From the NCBI RefSeq assembly GCF_050717515.1, contig NZ_JBOITL010000019.1, positions 62,001-126,000 of the forward strand: 64,000 bases of DNA. Direction: 5' to 3'. A program made the position numbers and the translations under genes. The notes under the pieces are model-generated. The model saw only the letters and a program-made list of their open reading frames with translations. It was not told the origin of the DNA and did not search any database. Below are positions 9,213 through 17,678 of the stretch, piece after piece. Numbering within the stretch: the stretch's first letter is position 1; each line of letters opens with the position of its first letter. Source of the DNA: Clostridium_AD sp050717515. Its GTDB lineage: Bacteria; Bacillota; Clostridia; Clostridiales; Clostridiaceae.

Positions 9213-9914
9213 ATGGCAGTTATTTCAATGAAACAATTATTAGAGGCAGGTGTTCATTTCGGACATCAAACTAGAAGATGGAACCCTAAGATGGCTCCTT
9301 ACATATTTACAGAAAGAAACGGAATATACATTATCGATTTACAAAAGACAGTTAGAAAAATCGATGAGGCATATGATTTTATCAAATCTGTATCTGAAGA
9401 AGGCAAGGATATTTTATTCGTAGGAACAAAAAAACAAGCTCAAGAAGCTATTAAATTTGAAGCTATAAGATCAGGAATGCATTTTGTAAACAATAGATGG
9501 TTAGGCGGAATGTTAACAAACTTCAAAACAATTAAAACAAGAATACAAAGATTAGAAGAATTATATAAAATTGAAGAAGATGGAGTTTTTGAAGTTCTTC
9601 CTAAAAAAGAAGTTAGTAAACTTTTAAATGAAAGAGAAAAACTAGAAAAGAATTTAGGCGGAATCAGAAGTATGGATGCTAACAAAATTGGAGCTCTATT
9701 TATTGTAGATCCAAGAAAAGAAAAAAATGCAATATCTGAAGCTAAAATTCTTGGAATTCCTGTAGTTGCTATAGTTGACACTAACTGTGATCCAGATGAA
9801 GTTGATTATGTAATTCCAGGTAATGATGATGCTATAAGAGCAGTTAAATTAATAACTGAAAGATTAGCTGATGCTATTATAGAAGGAAGACAAGGCGAAC
9901 AATTAGCTGAATAA
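9213..9914 (+). CDS. rpsB: 30S ribosomal protein S2
   Basis: S2 is a small-subunit protein that joins late and is needed for mRNA binding via S1. The sequence MKQLLEAGVHFGHQTRRWNPKMAPYIFTERNGIYIIDLQKT is diagnostic, and the IPVVAIVDTNCDPDEVDYVIPGNDDAIRAVKL block near the C-terminus is also conserved. The 233 residues are the normal length. It is followed by tsf, as in nearly all bacteria, but with an imperfect terminator and a short direct repeat in between. Confidence 0.97.
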   Translation: MAVISMKQLLEAGVHFGHQTRRWNPKMAPYIFTERNGIYIIDLQKTVRKIDEAYDFIKSVSEEGKDILFVGTKKQAQEAIKFEAIRSGMHFVNNRWLGGMLTNFKTIKTRIQRLEELYKIEEDGVFEVLPKKEVSKLLNEREKLEKNLGGIRSMDANKIGALFIVDPRKEKNAISEAKILGIPVVAIVDTNCDPDEVDYVIPGNDDAIRAVKLITERLADAIIEGRQGEQLAE

Positions 9915-9960
9915 TAGTAACTATATTTATCTAATAAGAATAGTAACTATATTTATCTAA
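9913..9960 (+). repeat. 22-bp direct repeat at the rpsB stop codon
   Basis: A 22-nt unit beginning AATAGTAACTATATTT is present at 9913-9934 and again, identically, at 9939-9960 (period 26). The first copy overlaps the rpsB stop codon. It looks like a recent slippage or repair duplication. Confidence 0.9.
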
Positions 9961-9987
9961 AACATAATTATGAAATAACATTTGAGG

Positions 9988-10021
9988 GGTAGGTGGAAGT
10001 TAATTCTTTCATTTACCTTTT
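9988..10021 (+). terminator. Weak terminator or attenuator between rpsB and tsf
   Basis: A 12-bp stem containing several G-U pairs (9988-9999 with 10006-10017) with a 6-nt loop is followed by only four T. It would allow partial read-through into tsf. Confidence 0.5.
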
Positions 10022-10051
10022 AAGTTAGATAGGAATAGGAGGAAATAAATA

Positions 10052-10972
10052 ATGATTACTGCAAGCATGGTTAAAGAGTTGAGAGAAAGAACTGGGGCTG
10101 GAATGATGGATTGTAAAAGAGCTCTAAGTGAAACAGAGGGTGATATGGATAAAGCCATTGAACTTTTAAGAGAAAAAGGATTAGCTGCAGCTGCTAAAAA
10201 AGCTGGAAGAATAGCTGCAGAGGGATTAGTATGCACATCTATTTCAGAAGATATGAAGGCTGGATCTATTGTAGAAGTTAACTGTGAAACAGATTTCGTT
10301 GCTGATAATGAAGATTTTATTACTGTAGCAAAAAACGTAGCAATTCAAGCAGCGCAAACTTCTTCAACTACTATTGATGAATTTGTTTCAGAAAAATACA
10401 TAGCTGATGGAGCAATTACTATTAATGATGCTGTTACAGCACTAATAGCAAAATTGGGTGAGAATATGTCTGTGAGAAGATTTCAAAAGTTTTCTATTGA
10501 AAAGGGCATAGTTCAAAGCTATATACATGGTGGCGGAAGAATAGGAGTTTTAGTAGAACTAGCTTGCGACAAACAAGATGACGTGTTAATTCAGATTGCT
10601 AAAGATGTTGCAATGCAAATTGCAGCTGCTAGTCCACTATTCTTAGATAATACATGCGTTGATCATGAAACTTTAGAAAAAGAAAAAGAAATATACAGGG
10701 TTCAAGCTTTAAACGAAGGAAAACCAGAAAAAATCGTTGAAAAAATGGTTATGGGTAGAGTCAATAAATATTATAAAGAAGTTTGTTTGCTTGAGCAAGT
10801 TTGGGTTAAAAACGCTGATTATACTATTACAAAATATCTTCAAGAAGAATCTGCAAAACTTGGTGCTGAAATAAAAATAACAAGATTTGTAAGATTTGAA
10901 AGAGGCGAAGGTATAGAAAAGAAAGAAGAAGACTTTGCAGAAGAAGTTCGAAGACAAGTTGAGGGCAAATAA
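10052..10972 (+). CDS. tsf: Elongation factor Ts
   Basis: EF-Ts is the guanine nucleotide exchange factor for EF-Tu. The N-terminal UBA-like module with VKELRERTGAGMMDCKRALSETEGDMDKAIELLREKG is unmistakable, and the core dimerisation domain contains VEVNCETDFVADNEDF. The 306 residues agree with the family. The ATG at 10052 follows TAGGAGGAAATAAATA. It is co-oriented with rpsB and ends in a clear terminator. Confidence 0.97.
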   Translation: MITASMVKELRERTGAGMMDCKRALSETEGDMDKAIELLREKGLAAAAKKAGRIAAEGLVCTSISEDMKAGSIVEVNCETDFVADNEDFITVAKNVAIQAAQTSSTTIDEFVSEKYIADGAITINDAVTALIAKLGENMSVRRFQKFSIEKGIVQSYIHGGGRIGVLVELACDKQDDVLIQIAKDVAMQIAAASPLFLDNTCVDHETLEKEKEIYRVQALNEGKPEKIVEKMVMGRVNKYYKEVCLLEQVWVKNADYTITKYLQEESAKLGAEIKITRFVRFERGEGIEKKEEDFAEEVRRQVEGK

Positions 10973-10980
10973 TAATTAAA

Positions 10981-11006
10981 GGGGACACTACGTGTTCTCT
11001 TTTTTA
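10981..11006 (+). terminator. Intrinsic terminator after tsf
   Basis: GGGGACAC (10981-10988) pairs with GTGTTCTC (10992-10999) with two G-U pairs and a 3-nt loop, followed by seven T. Confidence 0.8.
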
Positions 11007-11043
11007 AAATAAGTAATACTTTAAATTTGGAGGTGTAATGTTT

Positions 11044-11766
11044 ATGGAGGTTGCTAAATATAAAAGAATTATGCTAAAGATTTCCGGAGAAGCACTAGCC
11101 GGCACGCAAGGATTTGGAATAGACTTTGATACTACAAATGATATAGCACTTCAAATAAAAGAATTGGTAAAGCTCGGTGTTGAAATAGGAATAGTTGTTG
11201 GTGGTGGAAATATATGGCGTGGTAGAAGTGGTGAAGGCATGGACAGAACTACTGCGGATTATATGGGAATGATGGCAACTTGCATCAATGCATTAGCACT
11301 TCAAGATTCACTAGAAAATCTAGGCGTTAATACTAGAGTACAAACTGCCATTGAAATGAAAGAAGTGGCAGAACCATTTATAAGAAGAAGAGCAATGAGA
11401 CATTTGGAAAAAGGTAGAGTTGTTATATTCGCAGCTGGCACAGGTAATCCATATTTTTCAACTGATACAACAGCAGCACTCAGAGCAGCAGAAATAGAAG
11501 CTGAAGTAATTCTGCTTGCTAAAAAAGTTGATGGTGTTTACGATAAGGATCCACATATTTATAATGATGCAGTTAAGTTTGAAGAACTAAGTTATCTTAA
11601 TGTGCTTGAAAAAGGACTTCAAGTTATGGATTCTACTGCTACCTCATTATGTATGGACAACAATATACCTATATTAGTCTTTGGACTTGATAAACCAGAA
11701 AATATAAAAAAAGCAGTTTTAGGAGAGAAAATTGGTACTTTAGTAACTGCTTCTATTAAAGAATAA
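11044..11766 (+). CDS. pyrH: UMP kinase
   Basis: PyrH phosphorylates UMP to UDP in pyrimidine nucleotide synthesis and belongs to the amino-acid kinase fold. Visible motifs are KRIMLKISGEALAG, IGIVVGGGNIWRGR, ATGTGNP-like AAGTGNPYFSTDTTAALRA and LAKKVDGVYDKDP. GGAGGTG (11029-11035) is too close to the ATG at 11038, so the ATG at 11044 is used, giving 240 residues. It precedes frr, the usual partner. Confidence 0.96.
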   Translation: MEVAKYKRIMLKISGEALAGTQGFGIDFDTTNDIALQIKELVKLGVEIGIVVGGGNIWRGRSGEGMDRTTADYMGMMATCINALALQDSLENLGVNTRVQTAIEMKEVAEPFIRRRAMRHLEKGRVVIFAAGTGNPYFSTDTTAALRAAEIEAEVILLAKKVDGVYDKDPHIYNDAVKFEELSYLNVLEKGLQVMDSTATSLCMDNNIPILVFGLDKPENIKKAVLGEKIGTLVTASIKE

Positions 11767-11787
11767 CAATAATATGGAGGGAATTCT

Positions 11788-12345
11788 ATGATTAAGGAAA
11801 TTATTAGTATTGCTGATGAAAAAATGAATAAAACTATTGCTGTTTTAAAGCATGAGTTTGAAGGTATGAAAGCAGGAAGAGCAAATCCTAAAATGCTGGA
11901 TAGGGTTCAGGTTGAATGTTATGGGAGTTTTGTGCCACTGAGTCAACTAGCAAACATTTCTGCACCAGAACCTAGAGTATTGCTTATTCAGCCTTGGGAT
12001 AAATCATCTATGAAAGATATAGAAAAAGCTATATTGAAATCTGATTTAGGGTTAAACCCATCCAATGATGGTTCAGCCATTAGATTGATTATTGCTGAAC
12101 TTACTGAGGAAACAAGAAAAATATTGCTTAAAACTGTTAAGAAAACAGGAGAAGATGCTAAAATAGCCATAAGGTCTATTAGGCGAGATGCTAATGATAA
12201 AATTAAGGCTTTGAAAAAAAGTAGCGAAATTAGTGAAGATGAAGTGAAAAAATCAGAAGATATCATCCAAAAGGAAACAGACAAATTTATTAAAGAAGTA
12301 GATAAAATGATAGATACTAAGGAAAAACAAATAATGGTGGTTTAG
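11788..12345 (+). CDS. frr: Ribosome recycling factor
   Basis: RRF acts with EF-G to split post-termination ribosomes. The 185-residue sequence has the hallmark GMKAGRANPKMLDRVQVECYGSFVPLSQLANIS, followed by PWDKSSMKDIEKAI and the helical C-terminal half. It starts 21 nt after pyrH behind TGGAGGGAATTCT, so the two are probably co-transcribed. A perfect long hairpin follows. Confidence 0.97.
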   Translation: MIKEIISIADEKMNKTIAVLKHEFEGMKAGRANPKMLDRVQVECYGSFVPLSQLANISAPEPRVLLIQPWDKSSMKDIEKAILKSDLGLNPSNDGSAIRLIIAELTEETRKILLKTVKKTGEDAKIAIRSIRRDANDKIKALKKSSEISEDEVKKSEDIIQKETDKFIKEVDKMIDTKEKQIMVV

Positions 12346-12347
12346 TA

Positions 12348-12397
12348 TATAATTTTAAATAGAACCTGCAGTTATGCAGGTTCTATTTAAAATTATA
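12348..12397. terminator. Perfect 23-bp hairpin after frr
   Basis: The arms 12348-12370 and 12375-12397 are perfect reverse complements around a GTTA loop. The core AGAACCTGCA is GC-rich and the outer part is A/T, so T-rich sequence flanks the core on both sides. It most likely terminates transcription between frr and uppS. Confidence 0.75.
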
Positions 12398-12426
12398 CTA
12401 TAACTAATAAAAAGGAGAGAATTTTA

Positions 12427-13194
12427 TTGAAAAAATTATTCGCTTTTTTTAAAAAAGATAAAAATATAAGTACTAATGTTGACTTGGATATGACAAGAAT
12501 ACCTGTGCATATTGCTATTATAATGGATGGAAATGGGAGATGGGCTAAACAACGTAATCTGCCTAGAGCACTTGGACACAAGGCTGGTGTAGAAACAATA
12601 AGAAAAATTGTTAAAGAATGTAATAAATTGGGGGTTAAATACTTAACGCTATACGCATTTTCCACTGAAAATTGGAATCGGCCAATGCAAGAAGTAGATT
12701 CATTAATGAAATTATTGGTAGAATATTTAAAAAATGAGTTCGAGGAATTAAATGCTAATGATGTTGTTATTAATTCTATTGGTAACATATCAAAATTACC
12801 AAGAACGTGTAGAGTGGAACTGGACAATGCTTATGAAAAAACAAAGAATAATAAAGGCTTAATTTTAAATTTAGCTTTAAATTACGGTGGAAGAAGCGAA
12901 ATAGTGGATGCTGTAAAAGAAATTTCACTAGATTTAATTAGCAAAAAAATATCAAAAGATGAAATAACTGAAGAGTTATTTTCAAAATATATGTATACGG
13001 GGGAAATGCCAGATCCAGATCTTATAATAAGGCCTAGCGGGGAGCTTCGGTTAAGCAACTTTTTGCTTTGGCAAAGCGCATACTCAGAATTTTGGTTTTC
13101 AGATATTAATTGGCCAGATTTTAATGAGAAGCAGCTATCACTTGCAATAGTGGATTATCAAAAAAGAGATAGAAGATTTGGAAAGGTTAAATAG
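12427..13194 (+). CDS. uppS: Undecaprenyl diphosphate synthase
   Basis: UppS is a cis-prenyltransferase that makes C55-PP, the lipid carrier for cell-wall synthesis. The signature HIAIIMDGNGRWAKQRNLPRALGHKAG holds the catalytic aspartate, and the C-terminal DLIIRPSGELRLSNFLLWQSAYSEFWF is also conserved. The start is TTG at 12427 with AGGAGA eight nt upstream; no ATG fits. The 255 residues are normal. cdsA follows after 11 nt. Confidence 0.95.
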   Translation: MKKLFAFFKKDKNISTNVDLDMTRIPVHIAIIMDGNGRWAKQRNLPRALGHKAGVETIRKIVKECNKLGVKYLTLYAFSTENWNRPMQEVDSLMKLLVEYLKNEFEELNANDVVINSIGNISKLPRTCRVELDNAYEKTKNNKGLILNLALNYGGRSEIVDAVKEISLDLISKKISKDEITEELFSKYMYTGEMPDPDLIIRPSGELRLSNFLLWQSAYSEFWFSDINWPDFNEKQLSLAIVDYQKRDRRFGKVK

Positions 13195-13205
13195 GGGAGA
13201 AAATT

Positions 13206-14012
13206 ATGAATAATAGATATATAGGAGCACTTATTCTAGCACCATTAGTAATATTTTTATTTTTAGGGGGAAATTATTTAAAATATCTTGTAATGGTACT
13301 TTCGCTTTTGGGTATGCACGAGTTCTACAAAGTTTCTAGGAAAAAACATTATAAGCCCATGGGACTTATAGGATATATTTTATGTATAGTATATTACTTA
13401 AATATGGGTAATGATTTTTCTAGTAGTTTTAATATATACATTTTGATAGGGACAATTTTCTTAATGTTATGCATTCCTGTGATTTATACAACCTATAATT
13501 TTGTAGATGTTGCTCTTACTATATTTGGGTTTTTGTATGTGGCAGTATTTTTTAGCTTTATAGTATTTACAAATAGTAAACCCTACGGTGGATATTTAGT
13601 ATGGATTATATTTATTTGTTCTTGGGTTTGTGATACTTCAGCTTACTATTCAGGAAGGTATTTTGGTAAAGGAGGTATTCATAAGCTATGCCCTAAAGTT
13701 AGCCCGAATAAAACAATTGAGGGGTCAATCGGAGGGTTACTTGGAAGTACTATAGGATGCGTAATTTATGGTTTTGTTATTTCCAAATATGGTGTTCCTA
13801 TTCCATTATATCATTTCGCTGTAATTGGTGTTATTTGTGGTATTGTTGGACAATTTGGAGATTTAATTGCTTCATCTATAAAAAGATTTGTAGGTGCTAA
13901 AGATTATAGTAGTCTTATACCGGGACATGGCGGAATTTTGGATCGGTTTGATAGTATTCTATTTGTGTCCGTGGGGGCATTTTATTATATTACATTTGTA
14001 TTAAGATTATAA
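13206..14012 (+). CDS. cdsA: Phosphatidate cytidylyltransferase
   Basis: CdsA makes CDP-diacylglycerol, the precursor of phosphatidylglycerol and other phospholipids. The protein is strongly hydrophobic with about seven to eight membrane segments. Near the C-terminus is the family signature SSIKRFVGAKDYSSLIPGHGGILDRFDS. The 268 residues are typical. It follows uppS closely and is one of the lipid genes in the uppS-cdsA-dxr-rseP-ispG block. pgsA, which uses its product, lies at about 40,145. Confidence 0.95.
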   Translation: MNNRYIGALILAPLVIFLFLGGNYLKYLVMVLSLLGMHEFYKVSRKKHYKPMGLIGYILCIVYYLNMGNDFSSSFNIYILIGTIFLMLCIPVIYTTYNFVDVALTIFGFLYVAVFFSFIVFTNSKPYGGYLVWIIFICSWVCDTSAYYSGRYFGKGGIHKLCPKVSPNKTIEGSIGGLLGSTIGCVIYGFVISKYGVPIPLYHFAVIGVICGIVGQFGDLIASSIKRFVGAKDYSSLIPGHGGILDRFDSILFVSVGAFYYITFVLRL

Positions 14013-14379
14013 ATTCATATAATACTTAAAAATCATATATTTAGCAGAATGCAAAAATCAATTAGTAGATATTGTTAACTCAATTGAATAATTGGCATTG
14101 GCGATAATATATGATTTTATATTTCAGGGTAATATTTGCACTGAGTGTGGAATTATAATACATATGTGATAATATCCTATATAATAGCAAATATTTCTAC
14201 TGGCTTTATTTTAGCAGGTAAATATGTTATATTAAATGCTGTAGAAGAACTAATAACTAATAAAAATATGGGTTTTTAAATAGATTTATGCTAAATAGAA
14301 AGGATAACAAGATAAAACTAATATTCTAGTACTGCAAGTGATGGTTTAATTATAGCAATATACGAATGGAGAGATTTGC
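14013..14379. other. 367-bp cdsA-dxr gap with a decayed reading frame
   Basis: Unusually long for this operon. It holds a 12-bp inverted repeat AAAATCATATAT (14029-14040 with 14107-14118) 66 nt apart, and a 37-codon frame at 14166-14279 with protein-like composition (contains ISTGFILAGKYVILNAVEEL) but no ribosome binding site and stops just upstream. No confident promoter was seen. It may be the remains of a lost gene or small insertion. Confidence 0.45.
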
Positions 14380-15540
14380 ATGAAGAAGGTTACTATTTTA
14401 GGAGTTACGGGTTCCATAGGAACCCAAACTTTAGATGTTATTCGAAATGATATTCAAAATTTTGAAATTATAGGAATATCCGCCAATACAAATTGGGGAA
14501 AAATTATACCCATCATAGAGGAATTTAAACCTAAATATGTTGCCATGATGGACAGAGAAGCTTCAGTTAATCTGAAAAAATATTGCATGGAAAAAAAATA
14601 TTCAACAGAAATTTTGCAAGGACTTGAAGGCTTAAATTATATAAGTACACTAGCAGAAGTTGATATTGTAGTAACCGCAGTTGTAGGTATGATAGGCCTG
14701 GTTCCTACTATAAAAGCTATACATTCTGGAAAAGATATCGCTTTAGCTAATAAAGAAACACTAGTGGCGGCAGGAGGCCTTGTAATGGAGGCGGCTAGAA
14801 AAAATCATGTAAATATTTTACCGGTTGATTCAGAACATGGTGCTATTTTTCAATGTCTTCAAGGCAATAGGTTAGAGAATGTTAATAAAATAATACTAAC
14901 TGCATCAGGCGGACCATTTAGAGGTAAAAACAAACAGCAATTAATGGAGATAAAACCGGAAGAGGCGCTTAAACATCCTAAATGGAATATGGGGAAAAAA
15001 GTGTCTATTGATTCTTCAACACTTATGAATAAGGGGCTTGAGGTTATAGAGGCACACTGGCTATTTGGTGTAGAGTACGAAAATATACAAGTAGTAGTTC
15101 ATCCTCAAAGTATAGTACATTCTATGGTAGAATATGTAGATGGGAGTGTAATAGCACAACTAAGTGTTGCTGATATGAAATTACCTATTCAATATGCTAT
15201 TAACCACCCACAAAGAAAAGACGCTGTTATTGATAAATTAGATTTTTATAATATGGGTAATTTGACTTTTGAAAAGCCGGATATGGATACTTTCAAATGT
15301 CTTAAATTAGCTTATAGTGCAGGGAAAATGGGTGGTAATATGCCGGCTATTATGAATGCTGCAAATGAAGTAGCTGTGGAATTATTTTTGGAAAATAAAA
15401 TAAAGTATCTCCAAATTGAATATATTATAGAAAAATGTATGAATAAATTTGAACACCATACTAATGCTAATCTAGAAGAAATTTTAGAAATTGATTTAAA
15501 GGTAAGAGAATACGTAAGAAATAATTATGATAGAGAATAG
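14380..15540 (+). CDS. dxr: 1-deoxy-D-xylulose 5-phosphate reductoisomerase
   Basis: Dxr (IspC) converts DXP to MEP with NADPH, the first committed step of the non-mevalonate isoprenoid pathway. It opens with the nucleotide-binding VTILGVTGSIGTQTLDVI. The metal-binding region LPVDSEHGAIFQCLQG and the substrate-site SGGPFRGK, with MNKGLEVIEAHWLFGV, are intact. The 386 residues are the usual length. It lies upstream of rseP and ispG; ispG acts later in the same pathway. Confidence 0.97.
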   Translation: MKKVTILGVTGSIGTQTLDVIRNDIQNFEIIGISANTNWGKIIPIIEEFKPKYVAMMDREASVNLKKYCMEKKYSTEILQGLEGLNYISTLAEVDIVVTAVVGMIGLVPTIKAIHSGKDIALANKETLVAAGGLVMEAARKNHVNILPVDSEHGAIFQCLQGNRLENVNKIILTASGGPFRGKNKQQLMEIKPEEALKHPKWNMGKKVSIDSSTLMNKGLEVIEAHWLFGVEYENIQVVVHPQSIVHSMVEYVDGSVIAQLSVADMKLPIQYAINHPQRKDAVIDKLDFYNMGNLTFEKPDMDTFKCLKLAYSAGKMGGNMPAIMNAANEVAVELFLENKIKYLQIEYIIEKCMNKFEHHTNANLEEILEIDLKVREYVRNNYDRE

Positions 15541-15554
15541 GGAGGGGAATTATT

Positions 15555-16592
15555 ATGAGTAGTGTTATAGCAAACATACCATATTTTATTATGGCTATAT
15601 TAGCATTTAGTCTTTTAATTATAATACATGAATTAGGTCATTTTACTATGTGCAAATTAAATGGAGTAAAAGTGTATGAATTTTCACTGGGAATGGGTCC
15701 GAAAATTTTTGGAATAAAAGGAAAAGAAACAGAGTATTTGATCAAAGCATTTCCTATTGGTGGCTATGTTAAAATGGAAGGGGAAGAATCGGCAAGTGAT
15801 GATCCAAGATCTTTTAATAATAAAACTGCAGCTCAAAAACTAAGCATAGTTTCTGCTGGCGCTATTATGAATATAATCTTAGCAGTGGTTTTATTTGCTA
15901 TTGTAGGTGCTGCGAAAGGATATATATTACCAATAATAGGCGAAGTAGTCCCTAATAGCCCAGCCATGCAGGCTGGAATAAAAGTTGGAGACGAAATTAC
16001 TAAGGTTAATAAAGTTAAAGTAGATAGATGGGATCAGGCTTTAAATGAAATTTTTACTTCTAAAGGTGAAAGTATGAATATTGAAATAGTAAGAAATTCA
16101 AAAGCTGAAAAAGTTACCCTGGTGCCTGTTGAAAATGTCAAAGAAAAAAGATTCATGATAGGAGTTGCACCTTCTAATGTGGAGAAAAAATTGAACTTTG
16201 GTGAATCTGTGAGTTATGGATTTAGCCAAACTACTGGTACAGCAAAACAAATTTTTGGTTTTTTCGGGAGCGTATTTAAGGGCCAAGAATCTATTAAAGA
16301 TGTAGGAGGACCAATAAGCATAATAAAAATTTCAGGAAAGGCTGCACAAGCTGGACTTCCAACGTTAATGTTCCTTACTGCACTACTCAGTGTTCAACTA
16401 GGAATATTAAACATAATACCCTTCCCGGCTTTAGATGGAGGATGGATTTTTATACTGTTATTTGAAATAATAACAGGTAAAAAATTAGATGAAAATAAAG
16501 TAGGAGCTGTAAATAATATTGGGTTTATGATTTTAATGGCATTTATGGTGTTGATAGTCATTAAGGATATAGTGAGCCCAATGAAATTCTAG
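15555..16592 (+). CDS. rseP: Site-2 zinc metalloprotease RseP
   Basis: RseP is an intramembrane protease that cleaves anti-sigma factors and signal-peptide remnants. The zinc motif HELGH is in the first membrane segment (LLIIIHELGHFTMC). A PDZ domain follows (VPNSPAMQAGIKVGDEI), and the C-terminal membrane segment has NIIPFPALDGG, which supplies the third zinc ligand. The 345 residues are typical. It starts 14 nt after dxr and ends 12 nt before ispG. Confidence 0.96.
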   Translation: MSSVIANIPYFIMAILAFSLLIIIHELGHFTMCKLNGVKVYEFSLGMGPKIFGIKGKETEYLIKAFPIGGYVKMEGEESASDDPRSFNNKTAAQKLSIVSAGAIMNIILAVVLFAIVGAAKGYILPIIGEVVPNSPAMQAGIKVGDEITKVNKVKVDRWDQALNEIFTSKGESMNIEIVRNSKAEKVTLVPVENVKEKRFMIGVAPSNVEKKLNFGESVSYGFSQTTGTAKQIFGFFGSVFKGQESIKDVGGPISIIKISGKAAQAGLPTLMFLTALLSVQLGILNIIPFPALDGGWIFILLFEIITGKKLDENKVGAVNNIGFMILMAFMVLIVIKDIVSPMKF

Positions 16593-16604
16593 GAGATGAA
16601 TACT

Positions 16605-17654
16605 ATGAAAGCACGAGAAACTAGGAAGATTAAAGTTGGAAAAATATATATAGGTGGAGATTCAAATGTATCGGTGCAGTCAATGACAAACACTGATACA
16701 AGAGATGTAGAGGCTACTGTAGCACAAATTCTTCAGCTCGAAGAGGCAGGCTGTGACATTGTACGATGCGCAGTGCCTGACATGATAGCAGCTGAGGCTA
16801 TTAAAGATATTGTAAAAAGAATTCATATACCTTTAGTTGCAGATATTCATTTTGACTATAAGCTAGCATTAAAATCTATTGAAAATGGAATATCTAAATT
16901 AAGGATTAATCCAGGTAATATTGGTAGTATTGATAAAATAAAATTAGTTGCAAAAGCAGCAAGTGACAAGGGCATTCCTATTAGAATTGGTGTAAATTCA
17001 GGATCGTTAGAAAGTGATATTCTTGAAAAGTATGGGCATGTATGCGCAAAGGCACTAGTAGAAAGTGCCTTAAGGCATGTTAAAATATTAGAGAGTTTAA
17101 ATTTTTATGATATAGTTATTTCTATAAAATCTTCTGATGTAGTCATGATGATTGAAAGTTATAAATTAATATCGGGTAAGGTAGATTATCCACTCCACCT
17201 AGGTGTTACTGAGGCTGGAACTACATGGAGAGGAACAATAAAGTCAAGTGTGGGTATTGGAGCACTTCTAGCGCAGGGTATTGGAGATACTATAAGAGTA
17301 TCTCTAACTGGGGATGTAGTAGACGAGGTTAAAGTTGGCATTGAAATTCTGAAATCTTTAGGATATATTGATGAGGGAATTAAGTTTATATCATGTCCTA
17401 CTTGTGGCAGAACTCAAATTAATCTTATAAAAATTGCAAATGAAGTGGAACAGAGACTGGCAAATTGCCATAAGAACATAAAAATTGCAATAATGGGATG
17501 CGCCGTTAATGGGCCTGGTGAAGCAAAAGAAGCTGATATCGGCATCGCTGGCGGCAAAGGAATTGGCTTAATATTTAAAAAAGGTGAAATAATTAAGACT
17601 GTTAAGGAAGAAGATTTAGTGGAAGAACTTCTTCGTGAGATAGATAAATTGTAA
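16605..17654 (+). CDS. ispG: 4-hydroxy-3-methylbut-2-enyl diphosphate synthase
   Basis: IspG (GcpE) is the [4Fe-4S] enzyme that turns MEcPP into HMBPP, the penultimate MEP-pathway step. The cluster-binding cysteines are visible in CPTCGRTQINL and GCAVNGPGEAKEADIGIAGG. The substrate half has VQSMTNTDTRDVEATVAQI. AGGAG (16591-16595) touches the ATG at 16596, so the ATG at 16605 is preferred, giving 349 residues. Confidence 0.96.
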   Translation: MKARETRKIKVGKIYIGGDSNVSVQSMTNTDTRDVEATVAQILQLEEAGCDIVRCAVPDMIAAEAIKDIVKRIHIPLVADIHFDYKLALKSIENGISKLRINPGNIGSIDKIKLVAKAASDKGIPIRIGVNSGSLESDILEKYGHVCAKALVESALRHVKILESLNFYDIVISIKSSDVVMMIESYKLISGKVDYPLHLGVTEAGTTWRGTIKSSVGIGALLAQGIGDTIRVSLTGDVVDEVKVGIEILKSLGYIDEGIKFISCPTCGRTQINLIKIANEVEQRLANCHKNIKIAIMGCAVNGPGEAKEADIGIAGGKGIGLIFKKGEIIKTVKEEDLVEELLREIDKL

Positions 17655-17678
17655 AATGTAACATTAGGAGGAATACTA

